A stretch of 64,000 nt of DNA, taken from the NCBI RefSeq assembly GCF_015693305.1, contig NZ_CP065139.1, positions 923,501 to 987,500 on the forward strand. Reading direction: 5' to 3'. Position 1 is the first letter of the stretch; each line of letters begins with the position of its first letter. Below are positions 25,236 through 33,288 of the stretch, one piece after another. The stretch is from Sphingobium sp. Cam5-1. Its GTDB lineage: Bacteria > Pseudomonadota > Alphaproteobacteria > Sphingomonadales > Sphingomonadaceae. The position numbers were made by a program, and so were the translations under genes. The notes below the pieces were generated by a model, which did no database searches, had not been told where the DNA came from, and saw only the letters and a program-made list of their open reading frames with translations.

Positions 25236-25386
25236 TAGAGCATCGCGCCTTTAATCTGGATCATTCAACCCCGTTCGGGCTGAGCTTGTCGAAGCCCTTC
25301 GCTTTAAAAAAAGGAAGAAAGGCCCTTCGACAAGCTCAGGGCGAACGGTAACAGAAGACGATTCTGATTTAAGGCGCGATGCTCTA
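25236..25386. repeat. composite palindromic element with 16 bp terminal inverted repeats
   Basis: The ends TAGAGCATCGCGCCTT (25236-25251) and AAGGCGCGATGCTCTA (25371-25386) are exact inverted copies. Inside lie CCGTTCGGGCTGAGC followed by TTGTCGAAG (25271-25294) and the matching inverted CTTCGACAAGCTCAGG unit (25324-25348). The element of about 151 bp could fold into one nested hairpin. It has no coding capacity. The inner core recurs at 37993-38091. The build resembles a REP/BIME or a small non-autonomous element; mobility is not shown. Confidence 0.7.
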
Positions 25387-25517
25387 AGTCGTTCAAGGCC
25401 CGATTCCGGTTGCCCATGTTCTTGCGCGGGTTTATCCACGCGTATCAGGATGCCTGCGAAGAAAAGACGCCAAAATGCGTATCGCAGCGCGGAAAATTTG
25501 TTGGAGAGGCGGGGCGC

Positions 25518-26300
25518 ATGGGCCGTTTGCAGGGTAAGGTTGCGATCATCACGGGGGGCGCTCGCGGCATGGGTGCCGCTACCAGCCGCCTCTTTGTCGA
25601 GGAGGGCGCGAAGGTCGCCATCACCGACGTGCTGGATGAGGTGGGCACGCAACTGGCGGCCGAACTGGGTGAGGCGGCGCGCTTCTATCATCATGATGTG
25701 ACGAGTGAGCAGGGCTGGGCTGAACTGGTCGGCGCGGTCGAAGCGGATTTGGGGCCGGTCGACATATTGGTGAACAATGCGGGCATCCTACTGTTCCGCA
25801 CGCTGCTGGACACGAGCCTTGCCGAGTATGAGCGGGTGTTGAAGGTCAATTTGACTGGCGAATTTCTGGGCATCAAGGCCGTGGCGCCGGGGATGATCGC
25901 CCGTGGCAAGGGTGCGATCGTCAACATCTCTTCCGTCGATGGGATGAAGGGGGCGAACGGACTTGCCGCCTATTCATCCAGCAAATGGGGCGTGCGGGGG
26001 CTGACCCGTGTCGCTGCGCTTGAGCTTGGCCATCGGGGCATTCGCGTCAATTCGGTGCATCCGGGCGGCGTGGATACGGTGATGACCAATCATGACGGAT
26101 CGACGCGGGAAAAGGTGAGCGAGCGGTTCGGCAATGTGCCGCTGCAACGGGTCGGCGCGCCGGAGGAAGTGGCGCGCGCGACCCTGTTCCTGGCGAGCGA
26201 CGAGGCGTCCTATCTGGCGGGCGCGGAGATTGCCGTGGATGGCGGCATGCTGACCGGGCAATATTATGCACAATTTCCCGGTGCGCCGGGCGTGGATTGA
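25518..26300 (+). CDS. SDR, 3-alpha/20-beta-hydroxysteroid-dehydrogenase-like
   Basis: A 260-residue classical short-chain dehydrogenase. Motifs: ITGGARGMGAATSRLF, VNNAGILLFRT, NISSVDGMKG with the catalytic Ser and AYSSSKWGVRG with Tyr and Lys. The overall sequence resembles 3-alpha(20-beta)-hydroxysteroid dehydrogenase and FabG3 (Rv2002) in my memory. It would interconvert a steroid hydroxyl and ketone with NAD(H). The start at 25518 is chosen over the frame start at 25410 because homology begins at GRLQGKVA and GGAGAGGCGGGG lies upstream. A 3 kb block with the AhpD-like gene follows. Confidence 0.85.
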   Translation: MGRLQGKVAIITGGARGMGAATSRLFVEEGAKVAITDVLDEVGTQLAAELGEAARFYHHDVTSEQGWAELVGAVEADLGPVDILVNNAGILLFRTLLDTSLAEYERVLKVNLTGEFLGIKAVAPGMIARGKGAIVNISSVDGMKGANGLAAYSSSKWGVRGLTRVAALELGHRGIRVNSVHPGGVDTVMTNHDGSTREKVSERFGNVPLQRVGAPEEVARATLFLASDEASYLAGAEIAVDGGMLTGQYYAQFPGAPGVD

Positions 26301-26349
26301 ATAGCGGGCGGGTGAACAAGGACAAGATTGCGACATAAGGAGAGATGCC

Positions 26350-26907
26350 ATGATCCGTATCGACTTACCCGAGCAGGATGCCGCCGACCCCTATGGCTAT
26401 GCATCGCGCAATTATGCGCGTGAGATCATGGCGGCGGCGGGCGGCTTTTCGAAAGCGGTCTATCAGCACAGCCTGTTGTCGCTACGGGAATTTGAAGGTG
26501 CGCGGTCACGGACGGCGCAGATCAACGGCTGTGTCATCTGCCAGCAATTTCGGGCGGCGCGGGACGTTCAATCGATGTTTGCCGCATCGGGGCAGCGGCC
26601 GGGGCATACGGTTGCCGACAATGGATCAGCGCCCGATGAAGACTTTTATGCGGCGGTCGAGAATTGGCGGACGTCGGCGGTCTTCAGTCCTCGCGAGCGG
26701 ACGGCGATTGAATTTGCCGAGCGTTTTGCGCAGGAGCCGAAGTCGATCGCGCAGGATGAGAATTTCTGGGAGCGGGCGCATGCGCTGTTTTCGGACGAGG
26801 AGATTGTCGACCTGGCGCATAGCGTGGCGGCGTGGGTTGGATTGGGCCGTGTTGCCCATGTGCTGGGGTTTGACAGCGTGTGCCTGCCCTTTGCCGAGGT
26901 GGCTTGA
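26350..26907 (+). CDS. carboxymuconolactone-decarboxylase/AhpD-like protein
   Basis: A 185-residue helical protein of the CMD/AhpD family. The AhpD-type CxxC is seen in INGCVICQQFRAA, followed by RERTAIEFAERFAQEP and LVDLAHSVAAWVGLGR-like helices. Members with CxxC reduce peroxides or act as general thiol-dependent oxidoreductases. It follows the SDR by 49 bp with AAGGAGAG before the start, so the two form an operon. The partner reductant is unknown. Confidence 0.82.
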   Translation: MIRIDLPEQDAADPYGYASRNYAREIMAAAGGFSKAVYQHSLLSLREFEGARSRTAQINGCVICQQFRAARDVQSMFAASGQRPGHTVADNGSAPDEDFYAAVENWRTSAVFSPRERTAIEFAERFAQEPKSIAQDENFWERAHALFSDEEIVDLAHSVAAWVGLGRVAHVLGFDSVCLPFAEVA

Positions 26908-26942
26908 TTAGTAGACGGTTGGTTGTGTCCAAGCGACTTGCT

Positions 26943-27042
26943 CCCTCTCCCCTTTAGGGGAGAGGGTCGGGGAGAGGGGAATGAGCAGGCCCCTCTCCCG
27001 GCTTCGCTGCGCTCGCCACCCTCTCCCCTAAAGGGGAGAGGG
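26943..27042. repeat. pair of CCCTCTCCCCT palindromes between convergent genes
   Basis: Two copies of CCCTCTCCCCT-NN-AGGGGAGAGGG (26943-26966 and 27019-27042), each with 11 bp arms, are placed in mirror arrangement around a GAGAGGGG..CCCCTCTC inner pair. The block fills the space between the convergent AhpD-like and SnoaL-like genes. Similar CCCTCTCCCC repeats are widespread in proteobacteria. It may help end both transcripts, but there is no T-run. Confidence 0.7.
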
Positions 27043-27053
27043 GAAGTTGGGTA

Positions 27054-27518
27054 TCAGCCGAGGTTGCCGGGTTCAGCGTGCAGGATCATCGGATCGCCCG
27101 TATGCGCGGCCCAGATGGCATCGCGGCGGACGATGCGCCAGCCTTCGGGGCGCCTTTCCCACTGATCGACATATTCGCCGTTGGAATCGAATATGGGTCC
27201 GGCGGGGTCGTTCACCCGCTGATGCCTGGCCTGCACATAGGATCGGCTCGTCGCGCGGTCGCCATCGACATCGACCAGGATGCTGCCGATGAGATGCTGC
27301 GTGCCGCCGCAGCGGTCTAGGAAGCGGCGCATGTTGGCGGTGAGCGCCGCCATGCCATGCTGATCGCCGCCGGTGCCATAGTCGAAGCTGATGTCCTGCG
27401 CGAAGACGTCGCTCAAGTGGTCCCACTGCTTGTTGTCGAGGATGCGGGCGAAGCGGGACAGGCCGCGTATGATTTCCCGCTCGTCCAGCAATGTCTGGAG
27501 GGTGATGGCGCTGGACAT
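27054..27518 (-). CDS. SnoaL/NTF2-like protein
   Basis: A 154-residue SnoaL-like protein. It starts at 27518 (MSSAITLQTLLDEREI) with AAGG 8 bases upstream; the longer frame to 27671 overlaps the SDR gene and is rejected. The fold shows in ARILDNKQWDHLSDVFAQDI, ATSRSYVQARHQ and EYVDQWERRPEGWRIVRR. An Asp in the first helix-loop region and a buried His (QHLIGS) are common in ring-cyclase/isomerase relatives, but activity cannot be assigned. It lies 127 bp downstream of the SDR that shares its strand. Confidence 0.78.
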   Translation of the reverse strand: MSSAITLQTLLDEREIIRGLSRFARILDNKQWDHLSDVFAQDISFDYGTGGDQHGMAALTANMRRFLDRCGGTQHLIGSILVDVDGDRATSRSYVQARHQRVNDPAGPIFDSNGEYVDQWERRPEGWRIVRRDAIWAAHTGDPMILHAEPGNLG

Positions 27519-27645
27519 GTCTGTGCCTTTTTTATCGATGACCATCATGCGCTTTCCAACACCACATAATTGTGGCGACAATGGAGGGTGCCGGGCAGCA
27601 GGCGCCGGATGAGGGGCGCGTGCCGCCTTTGAACATCGGCGCTCC

Positions 27646-28434
27646 TTATGGTGCCATCCACTGGCCGCCATTGACGTCTAGCGAAGCGCCGCTGACGACG
27701 CGCGAATAGTCGGAGATCATCATCAGCACGGCGCGGGCGCAGTCATCTTCGGGCGGGATGATGCCGATGGGGATATTCTTGGTGACGCCTGCGACGACAT
27801 CCTCGCGCTTGTGCCCGGCGTCGACCTGCGACGCGATGAAGCCTTCGACCGGCTCCCCATGGATCCAGCCCATGCGGCAGGTGTTGACGCGGATGCCGTG
27901 GCGGCCAAGGTCGGACGCCATATATTTGCCCAGCGTGTTGAGCGCGCCCTTCGCCACGGCATAGGGCATTTCCATGCCGCCTTCGGTGCCATAGGGATTG
28001 ACCGTCGCCATGGTGGACACGTTCACGACCGCACCGCCATCGCGCAGATAGGGGACGCAGGCGCGCGTCAGGCGCAGGGCGCCGAGGCAGTTGACGTCGA
28101 ACGCCTTGGCGAAGTCGCTCATGTCGGCATTATCGACAAAGCACCAGTCGCCGTGGAAATAGGCGCTGTTGACGAGGCCGTGGACGCGTCCGCCAAATTC
28201 TGCGGCGGCGCGCTCGGCCAGCGCCTTGCACTGGGCTTCATCGCTGACGTCGCAGGGGACGGCGATGGCTTTGCCGCCCTTTGCCTTGATGTCGGCGCAC
28301 ACTTCATCGAGGAAGGCCTGGTTACGGGCGGCCAGTACGACGCTCGCGCCTTCGGCTGCGGCTAGCCGGGCCAGCGCCTGACCCATGCCGGGACCAACGC
28401 CACTGACGATCACAACCTTGTCTTTGAGCAGCAT
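27646..28434 (-). CDS. SDR oxidoreductase, atypical
   Basis: A 262-residue short-chain dehydrogenase. The cofactor motif is SGVGPGMG (not TG), the NNAG motif is replaced by VNSAYF, and PYAVAKGAL keeps the catalytic Tyr/Lys. The stretch between the Ser (VNVSTMA) and the Tyr is about 5 residues longer than usual. It is active-looking but unlike its neighbours. The start at 28434 faces the LLM flavoprotein across a 276 bp region with a 16 bp palindrome. Substrate unknown. Confidence 0.82.
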   Translation of the reverse strand: MLLKDKVVIVSGVGPGMGQALARLAAAEGASVVLAARNQAFLDEVCADIKAKGGKAIAVPCDVSDEAQCKALAERAAAEFGGRVHGLVNSAYFHGDWCFVDNADMSDFAKAFDVNCLGALRLTRACVPYLRDGGAVVNVSTMATVNPYGTEGGMEMPYAVAKGALNTLGKYMASDLGRHGIRVNTCRMGWIHGEPVEGFIASQVDAGHKREDVVAGVTKNIPIGIIPPEDDCARAVLMMISDYSRVVSGASLDVNGGQWMAP

Positions 28435-28574
28435 CCTCTTTCCTTTCCTAAACCTTGTTCCGTCTGTCCGTCATGCGGGCAGCCGCTTTGGCGCGCAAGA
28501 TAGGTGAAAAAAACATTTGATCAATGCGCCTTTTGCGACGTTGAGCGCTTTTTGGCCGATATATGCGTAGTGGA

Positions 28575-28590
28575 GTGCGCAAATGCGCAC
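28575..28590. promoter_or_regulatory. candidate operator palindrome in the SDR/LLM divergent region
   Basis: GTGCGCA-AA-TGCGCAC is a perfect 7+2+7 palindrome, 121 bases before the LLM flavoprotein start and 141 bases before the divergent SDR start. Dimeric regulators bind sites of this kind. The AraC regulator encoded just after the LLM gene usually binds direct repeats, so another regulator is possible. Confidence 0.4.
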
Positions 28591-28710
28591 GAACCAAATC
28601 ATCCGCGGAGTTGACTGAATTTCCCGCTGAAGGGATAAGGTCGAACGCGTCGGGACCCCGATCGGCGCAGCCCGCCGGGCCTGAATATAATAATGTGGAA
28701 GGAGAGGACG

Positions 28711-29580
28711 ATGCGCTTTCATCTGGGCGAATCGATGACCGCGATCCAATATTATGCGCCGCTGGCCAAGGCGGCGGAGGCGGCGGGCTATGCGGGTGTT
28801 ACGGTGCCCGACAGCCTGATCTATCCGAAAAGTTCCGGCACCAAATATAGCTATACCGACGATGGCGGGCGCGAATTCCTGGAGAACAAGCCGTTCCTGG
28901 AGTCGTTCATCCATGTGACCGCGATGCTCGCCGTGACGCAGACGCTGGAGGTCACGACCAATGTCGTCAAGCTGCCGGTGCGGCCGCCGCTCTATGTCGC
29001 GAAGATCGTGGCGTCGATCGAAGCCTTGTTCGACAACCGCTTCAACTTTGGCGTGGGCCTGAGCGTATGGCCGGAAGATTATGCGGTCATGGGCGTGCCG
29101 TGGGAAGGGCGGGGCAAGCGGTTCGATGAGTGCATCGACATCGTCCGGGGCCTCACCAATGGCGGCTATTTCGAATATCATGGCGAGTTTTTCGACTTGC
29201 CGCCTGTGAAGCTCAATCCCGTCCCGACCAAGCCGGTGCCGATCCTGATCGGTGGCCATTCCGACCCTGCGCTGAAGCGCGCGGCGCGCAATGATGGCTG
29301 GATGTTCGCGGGGGGTGGCATGGATATGATGCTGCCGATGTTGGAGAAGCTGGCGACGTATCGGGAGGAACTTGGGCGCAAGGATGCCCCGTTCCGCATC
29401 TTTGGTTCGGCCATGGGGGAGGTCGATCTGGATATGATCCGGCGGCAGGAGGATGCGGGCGTGACCGATGTCGTCGCCTCTTTCCGCAATCTCTATGCGG
29501 TGGAGGAGGATAGTCAGCCGTTGCAGGAGAAGATCGACGATCTCAACCGCTTTGCCGACAAGATCATCAGCCGGTACTGA
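28711..29580 (+). CDS. luciferase-like (LLM class) flavin/F420-dependent oxidoreductase
   Basis: A 289-residue TIM-barrel oxidoreductase of the LLM class. Typical segments are LAKAAEAAGYAGVTVPDS, RFNFGVGLSVWPEDYAVMGVP, RGKRFDECIDIVRGL and PILIGGHSDPALKRAAR. The cofactor is FMN or F420; sphingomonads generally use FMN, and the sequence alone does not decide. The start at 28711 has GGAGAGG; an ATG 18 bases earlier is less likely. It could be the oxygenase of a Baeyer-Villiger or ring-hydroxylation step. Its end overlaps the convergent AraC gene by 14 bp. Confidence 0.85.
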   Translation: MRFHLGESMTAIQYYAPLAKAAEAAGYAGVTVPDSLIYPKSSGTKYSYTDDGGREFLENKPFLESFIHVTAMLAVTQTLEVTTNVVKLPVRPPLYVAKIVASIEALFDNRFNFGVGLSVWPEDYAVMGVPWEGRGKRFDECIDIVRGLTNGGYFEYHGEFFDLPPVKLNPVPTKPVPILIGGHSDPALKRAARNDGWMFAGGGMDMMLPMLEKLATYREELGRKDAPFRIFGSAMGEVDLDMIRRQEDAGVTDVVASFRNLYAVEEDSQPLQEKIDDLNRFADKIISRY

Positions 29581-30667
29581 TCGGCGTTTCGCCGCCGCCC
29601 CGGCGCAATTCGCGCCAGCGGCTAGGCGATGATCCGGTCCATTGCTGGAAGGCGCGGCGGAAGGCGCCCGTGTCGCTGAACTGCGTGCGGCGGCCGACTT
29701 CGGTGATGGTGAGCCGGGGGTCGTCCAGCAGCCGGGTTGCGAGGGCGCGCCGTGCCTCTGTCTTGAGCTGCACGAGCGAGGTGCCTTCATCGGCGAGGCG
29801 GCGCTTCAACGTAGCGACGCTGATGCTGAACTGGCGGGCGAGTTGCGATGCGGTGGCGGGCGCCTCGCCACTTCCCAGCATCGCGCTGAAGAGGTGCTGG
29901 ATGCGTTCGGACAGCGGGGCGTCCAGCGATTGGGCCTGTTCGACGTCGAAGGGGAAACGTTCGAGCAGATGCTCCAGCTCGTGATGACTGCGCAGGACCG
30001 GGCGGTCGAGATAGCTGGCCGGGAAGCGCAGGCTGTTTTCCGGCGCGCCATGCTGCATGGGCACGGGCATGAGGTAGGAAATGGTCTGTTCGTCCAGCAG
30101 CGGAGGATAGCGCATCGCAGCGCCGAGCAGCGGAATATCCTCGCCAATCAGCCAGCCAAATAGCCGGTAATAGGTGGAAAGGCCCGCAAGGTCGGACACA
30201 TAGGCGCTGGCGTTGCGGATCTGGCGCGGGGTCGCCATGTCGAGCCGCGCTGCGCCGTCATCGACCTTCAACCGCAGCCGCCCTGCGCGCGGGCCGATAA
30301 GGGCGGAAAAGCGATCCGTGCGATCGATCACATCCGCCAAGGTGCGGCAGGTGATGATGCAGTGGCAGAGCATGTCCACCCCCGCCTTGGTCAGTGGCTC
30401 GCGGCCTTCCTGTCGGGCGGCCTGCGCATCGAGCGCCCAGGTGCAATGGGCATAGAGGCGAGTGAAATCATCCTGCGAAAGCCCGCGCTGCGCGGCGGTT
30501 CCGCCGATCGGCGGCCCTATGAGGTGGGGGAGGCTCGCTTGGCGGAGAAGATCGGCGGGATCGACGCCGATTTCCGCCACCAGCCGTAGCAGATCACGCG
30601 CGATGGCGACGGGGACACGCGTCGCCACTGGGCGGGACAGATGTTTGGCGTTGAGCTTTTTTGTCAT
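29567..30667 (-). CDS. AraC-family transcriptional regulator
   Basis: A 366-residue regulator. The first about 230 residues match the arabinose-binding-like N-terminal domain of the OruR/ArgR-type AraC group. The C-terminus is a double helix-turn-helix: LARQFSISVATLKRRLADEG and LTITEVGRRTQFSDTGAFRRAFQQWTGSSPSRWRE. The start is at 30667 (MTKKLNAKHL); the frame extends upstream into the divergent gene without support. It faces the SnoaL-OYE-SDR operon across 78 bp and is probably its regulator. Confidence 0.88.
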   Translation of the reverse strand: MTKKLNAKHLSRPVATRVPVAIARDLLRLVAEIGVDPADLLRQASLPHLIGPPIGGTAAQRGLSQDDFTRLYAHCTWALDAQAARQEGREPLTKAGVDMLCHCIITCRTLADVIDRTDRFSALIGPRAGRLRLKVDDGAARLDMATPRQIRNASAYVSDLAGLSTYYRLFGWLIGEDIPLLGAAMRYPPLLDEQTISYLMPVPMQHGAPENSLRFPASYLDRPVLRSHHELEHLLERFPFDVEQAQSLDAPLSERIQHLFSAMLGSGEAPATASQLARQFSISVATLKRRLADEGTSLVQLKTEARRALATRLLDDPRLTITEVGRRTQFSDTGAFRRAFQQWTGSSPSRWRELRRGGGETPISTG

Positions 30668-30745
30668 GACCTTTGAGCTATTTTGGCATTTCCAGAGGCA
30701 GGGAGAAAGGGGAAACAAAGGCTTCAAACAGAAAGGATCGAGAGG

Positions 30746-31375
30746 GTGGCGGACGAGAGCCTGATTGCGCGCATAGACCGATTGGAATCGCTGGATGCGA
30801 TCCGTCAGCTGGCCGCGAAATATTCGCTGGCGCTGGACATGCGCGACTCCGATGCCTGGGTGAACCTGTTCCCCGAAGACGTTAAGGTCGGCGGCGGCAA
30901 GCAGGGGCGGAAGGCACTGCGCGACTGGTTCGACGAAACCCATTCGATGCAGTTCGATGGCACGTCCCATCATATTGGCGGCCACATCATCGATTTCGAT
31001 GATCCCGACCATGCGCAGGGCGTCGTCTATTCGAAGAATGAGCATGAGACCGGCGCCGAATGGGTCATCATGCAGATGATGTATTTCGACAAATATGAGC
31101 GGATCGACGGCCGCTGGTATTTCCGCCGCCGCCTGCCGCTTTACTGGTACGCGACCGACCTCAACAAGCCGCCGATCGGTGACCGCAAGATGCGCTGGCC
31201 GGGCGTGCAGCCCTATCATGGCAGCTTCCATGATCTGTTCCCAAGCTGGAAAAGCTATTGGGACCGGCAGGGGCAGCCGCATAACGGCCCGGTCGAACCG
31301 CCCGCGCCGCTGGAAAAATTCATTGAAACGATGCGGCGTGGCGCTCCGCTGCCCAAGCCGCGCGTCCGGAGCTGA
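30746..31375 (+). CDS. SnoaL/NTF2-like protein, first gene of the OYE-SDR-BVMO operon
   Basis: A 209-residue SnoaL-like protein, probably starting with GTG at 30746 (VADESLIARIDRLESLDAIRQL) after AGGATCGAGAGG. The fold pattern is clear in LAAKYSLALDMRDSDAWVNLF and GTSHHIGGHIIDF with a His pair, then MMYFDKYERIDGRWYFRRR. A C-terminal extension of about 60 residues rich in Trp, Pro and His (PYHGSFHDLFPSW) is typical of a subgroup seen in sphingomonad catabolic clusters. It is 5 bp from the OYE gene. Role unknown. Confidence 0.8.
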   Translation: MADESLIARIDRLESLDAIRQLAAKYSLALDMRDSDAWVNLFPEDVKVGGGKQGRKALRDWFDETHSMQFDGTSHHIGGHIIDFDDPDHAQGVVYSKNEHETGAEWVIMQMMYFDKYERIDGRWYFRRRLPLYWYATDLNKPPIGDRKMRWPGVQPYHGSFHDLFPSWKSYWDRQGQPHNGPVEPPAPLEKFIETMRRGAPLPKPRVRS

Positions 31376-31380
31376 ACGAC

Positions 31381-32454
31381 ATGACGGATATTTTCTCGCC
31401 CGTGACGCTGGGCGACATCGCGCTGGCCAACCGGATCGTGATGGCGCCGATGACCCGCGACCGGGCAGGACCGGGCGACGTGCCGACCGACATCATGGTT
31501 GAATATTATCGTCAGCGCGCAAGCGCCGGGCTGATCGTGACGGAGGGAACGCAGCCTTCGCCCGTCGGCAAGGGATATTGGCGCACGCCCGGCATCCATA
31601 GCGCGGCGCAGGTCGAAGGATGGCGCAAGGTCGCGGATGCCGTGCATGGTAGGGGCGGAAAGATCGTCATGCAGCTGATGCATGTCGGCCGTGCCGCCGT
31701 GCAGGCGAACAAGGATGCGGACGCAGAGACGGTTGCGCCGTCCGCCATTCAGTGCCCGGACAAGATTCCCGGACCCGATGGTGTTCCGGTGGAAACGGTC
31801 GTGCCGCGCGCGCTGGAAACGGATGAGATTCCCGGCGTCATCGCGGAATATGTGACGGCGGCGCGAAATGCGATTGCTGCTGGTCTGGACGGGATCGAGC
31901 TGCATTGCGCCAGCGGTTACCTGCCGATGCAGTTTCTGTCTTCCAACAGCAACCAGCGCACGGATCGCTATGGCGGGTCGGTGGAGAACCGCATTCGTTT
32001 CGTGGTGGAGTTGCTGGAGGCGCTGGCCGATGCCGTGGGTGCGGGCCGGGTGGGCTTTCGCATCTGTCCGGGCGTCAAGTTCAACGGCATGGATGATGCG
32101 AACCCGCATGAAACCTATGCGGCGTTGTTGAACGCCGTGGACGGCATGGGGCTGGCCTACTGTCACCTGATCCACATTCCGCTAGAGGGGCAGGACGCGC
32201 TGGAACTGGTCCGTGCCAACTGGAGTGGCGCGGTCATCGAGAATGGCGGCCTGAATCTGGACAAGGCTACGGCGGTGATCGAGCAAGGGAAGGCCGAGGC
32301 CGTGTCCTTCGGCTATCTCTACATCGCCAATCCCGATCTGGTGGAGCGTTTCCAGACGGGGGCTGCGCTCAATAAGGCCAACAAGGCGAACTTCTACACC
32401 GGCGATGGCGACGATCGCATTGGTTATCTGGATTATGCGCTGCTGGACGCCTGA
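31381..32454 (+). CDS. Old Yellow Enzyme-family alkene reductase with altered active site
   Basis: A 357-residue NADH:flavin oxidoreductase of the OYE family. FMN and substrate motifs: VMAPMTRDRAGPGDVPTD, LIVTEGTQPSPVGKGY, MQLMHVGRA and SNSNQRTDRYGGSVENR. The usual HxxN or HxxH pair that holds the enone oxygen is His175-Cys-Ala-Ser178: the His is kept, the second residue is Ser. It should reduce the C=C of an alpha,beta-unsaturated ketone, perhaps with changed specificity. It is in the operon with the SDRs and KstD-like flavoprotein; reduction and desaturation enzymes side by side suggest a cyclic enone substrate. Confidence 0.88.
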   Translation: MTDIFSPVTLGDIALANRIVMAPMTRDRAGPGDVPTDIMVEYYRQRASAGLIVTEGTQPSPVGKGYWRTPGIHSAAQVEGWRKVADAVHGRGGKIVMQLMHVGRAAVQANKDADAETVAPSAIQCPDKIPGPDGVPVETVVPRALETDEIPGVIAEYVTAARNAIAAGLDGIELHCASGYLPMQFLSSNSNQRTDRYGGSVENRIRFVVELLEALADAVGAGRVGFRICPGVKFNGMDDANPHETYAALLNAVDGMGLAYCHLIHIPLEGQDALELVRANWSGAVIENGGLNLDKATAVIEQGKAEAVSFGYLYIANPDLVERFQTGAALNKANKANFYTGDGDDRIGYLDYALLDA

Positions 32455-32491
32455 GCGCCGAGCAACGTCACAAGAATATAGGAGAGGTTGA

Positions 32492-33283
32492 ATGGCAAAG
32501 TTGCTGGAAGGGCGCACCGCGCTCGTCACCGGGGGCGGGCAGGGCGTGGGGCAGGGCATCGCCCGCGCGCTGGCCGCTGCCGGGGCGAATGTCGCTATCG
32601 CCCAGCGCAAAGCTGATCAGGGCGAGGAAGAGGCGCAATATCTGCGGGATACGCATGACGTCGACGCATTTTTCATCCGTACCGACGTGACGCAGCGCGC
32701 CGAGGTGGAGGCGATGGTGGAGGCCGCGCACCAGCGCTTCGGGCGGCTGGACATATTGGTCAATAATGCTGGCGCCAGCTTCCCCAAGCGGATCGAGAAG
32801 CATAGCGACGAGGATATGGAGGGTGCGTTTGCCCTCAACTATTATGCCGTGTTCTGGGCGATGAAGGCGGCTTTCCCGATCATGAAGGCTCAAGGGTTTG
32901 GCCGCGTCATCAACCTGGGATCGCTGAACGGCGTCAACGCGCACATGTTCACGGTGGCCTATAATGCCAGCAAGGAAGCGATGCGCGCGCTGACCCGGAC
33001 GGCGGCGGTGGAGTGGGGCCCGCACGGCATCACCTGCAACACAATCTGTCCTTCGGCGACCAGTCCGCAGGCAAAGGATTATTTCGCGGCCAATCCGGAA
33101 ATGACGCAGGCGATCCTGCAACAGGTTCCGGCGGGGCGCTTTGGCGACGCTGAAGCGGATATTGGTCCGATCGCGGTGTTCCTAGCGAGCGAGGGCGGCG
33201 GCTATATGAGCGGCAACACCCTCTTTGCCGATGGTGGCGCGCATGTGAACGGCGTCGCCTGGCGGCCTGAAGTAGAGGATTGA
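32492..33283 (+). CDS. SDR oxidoreductase (first of three in tandem)
   Basis: A 263-residue classical short-chain dehydrogenase: VTGGGQGVGQGIARAL, VNNAGASFPKRI, NLGSLNGVNA with the catalytic Ser 13 residues before Tyr, and VAYNASKEAMRAL. It has a complete catalytic set. GGAGAGG lies before the ATG. It is followed 5 bp later by a second SDR. It may oxidise a ring alcohol before Baeyer-Villiger attack; the substrate is not known. Confidence 0.86.
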   Translation: MAKLLEGRTALVTGGGQGVGQGIARALAAAGANVAIAQRKADQGEEEAQYLRDTHDVDAFFIRTDVTQRAEVEAMVEAAHQRFGRLDILVNNAGASFPKRIEKHSDEDMEGAFALNYYAVFWAMKAAFPIMKAQGFGRVINLGSLNGVNAHMFTVAYNASKEAMRALTRTAAVEWGPHGITCNTICPSATSPQAKDYFAANPEMTQAILQQVPAGRFGDAEADIGPIAVFLASEGGGYMSGNTLFADGGAHVNGVAWRPEVED

Positions 33284-33288
33284 TCGCC

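Noticed and set aside
25236-25386. Insertion sequence
   Set aside because: No transposase frame and no visible target-site duplication; only a palindromic element can be supported.
26943-27042. Intrinsic terminator at the AhpD/SnoaL junction
   Set aside because: Strong stems but no T-run on either strand; kept as a repeat.
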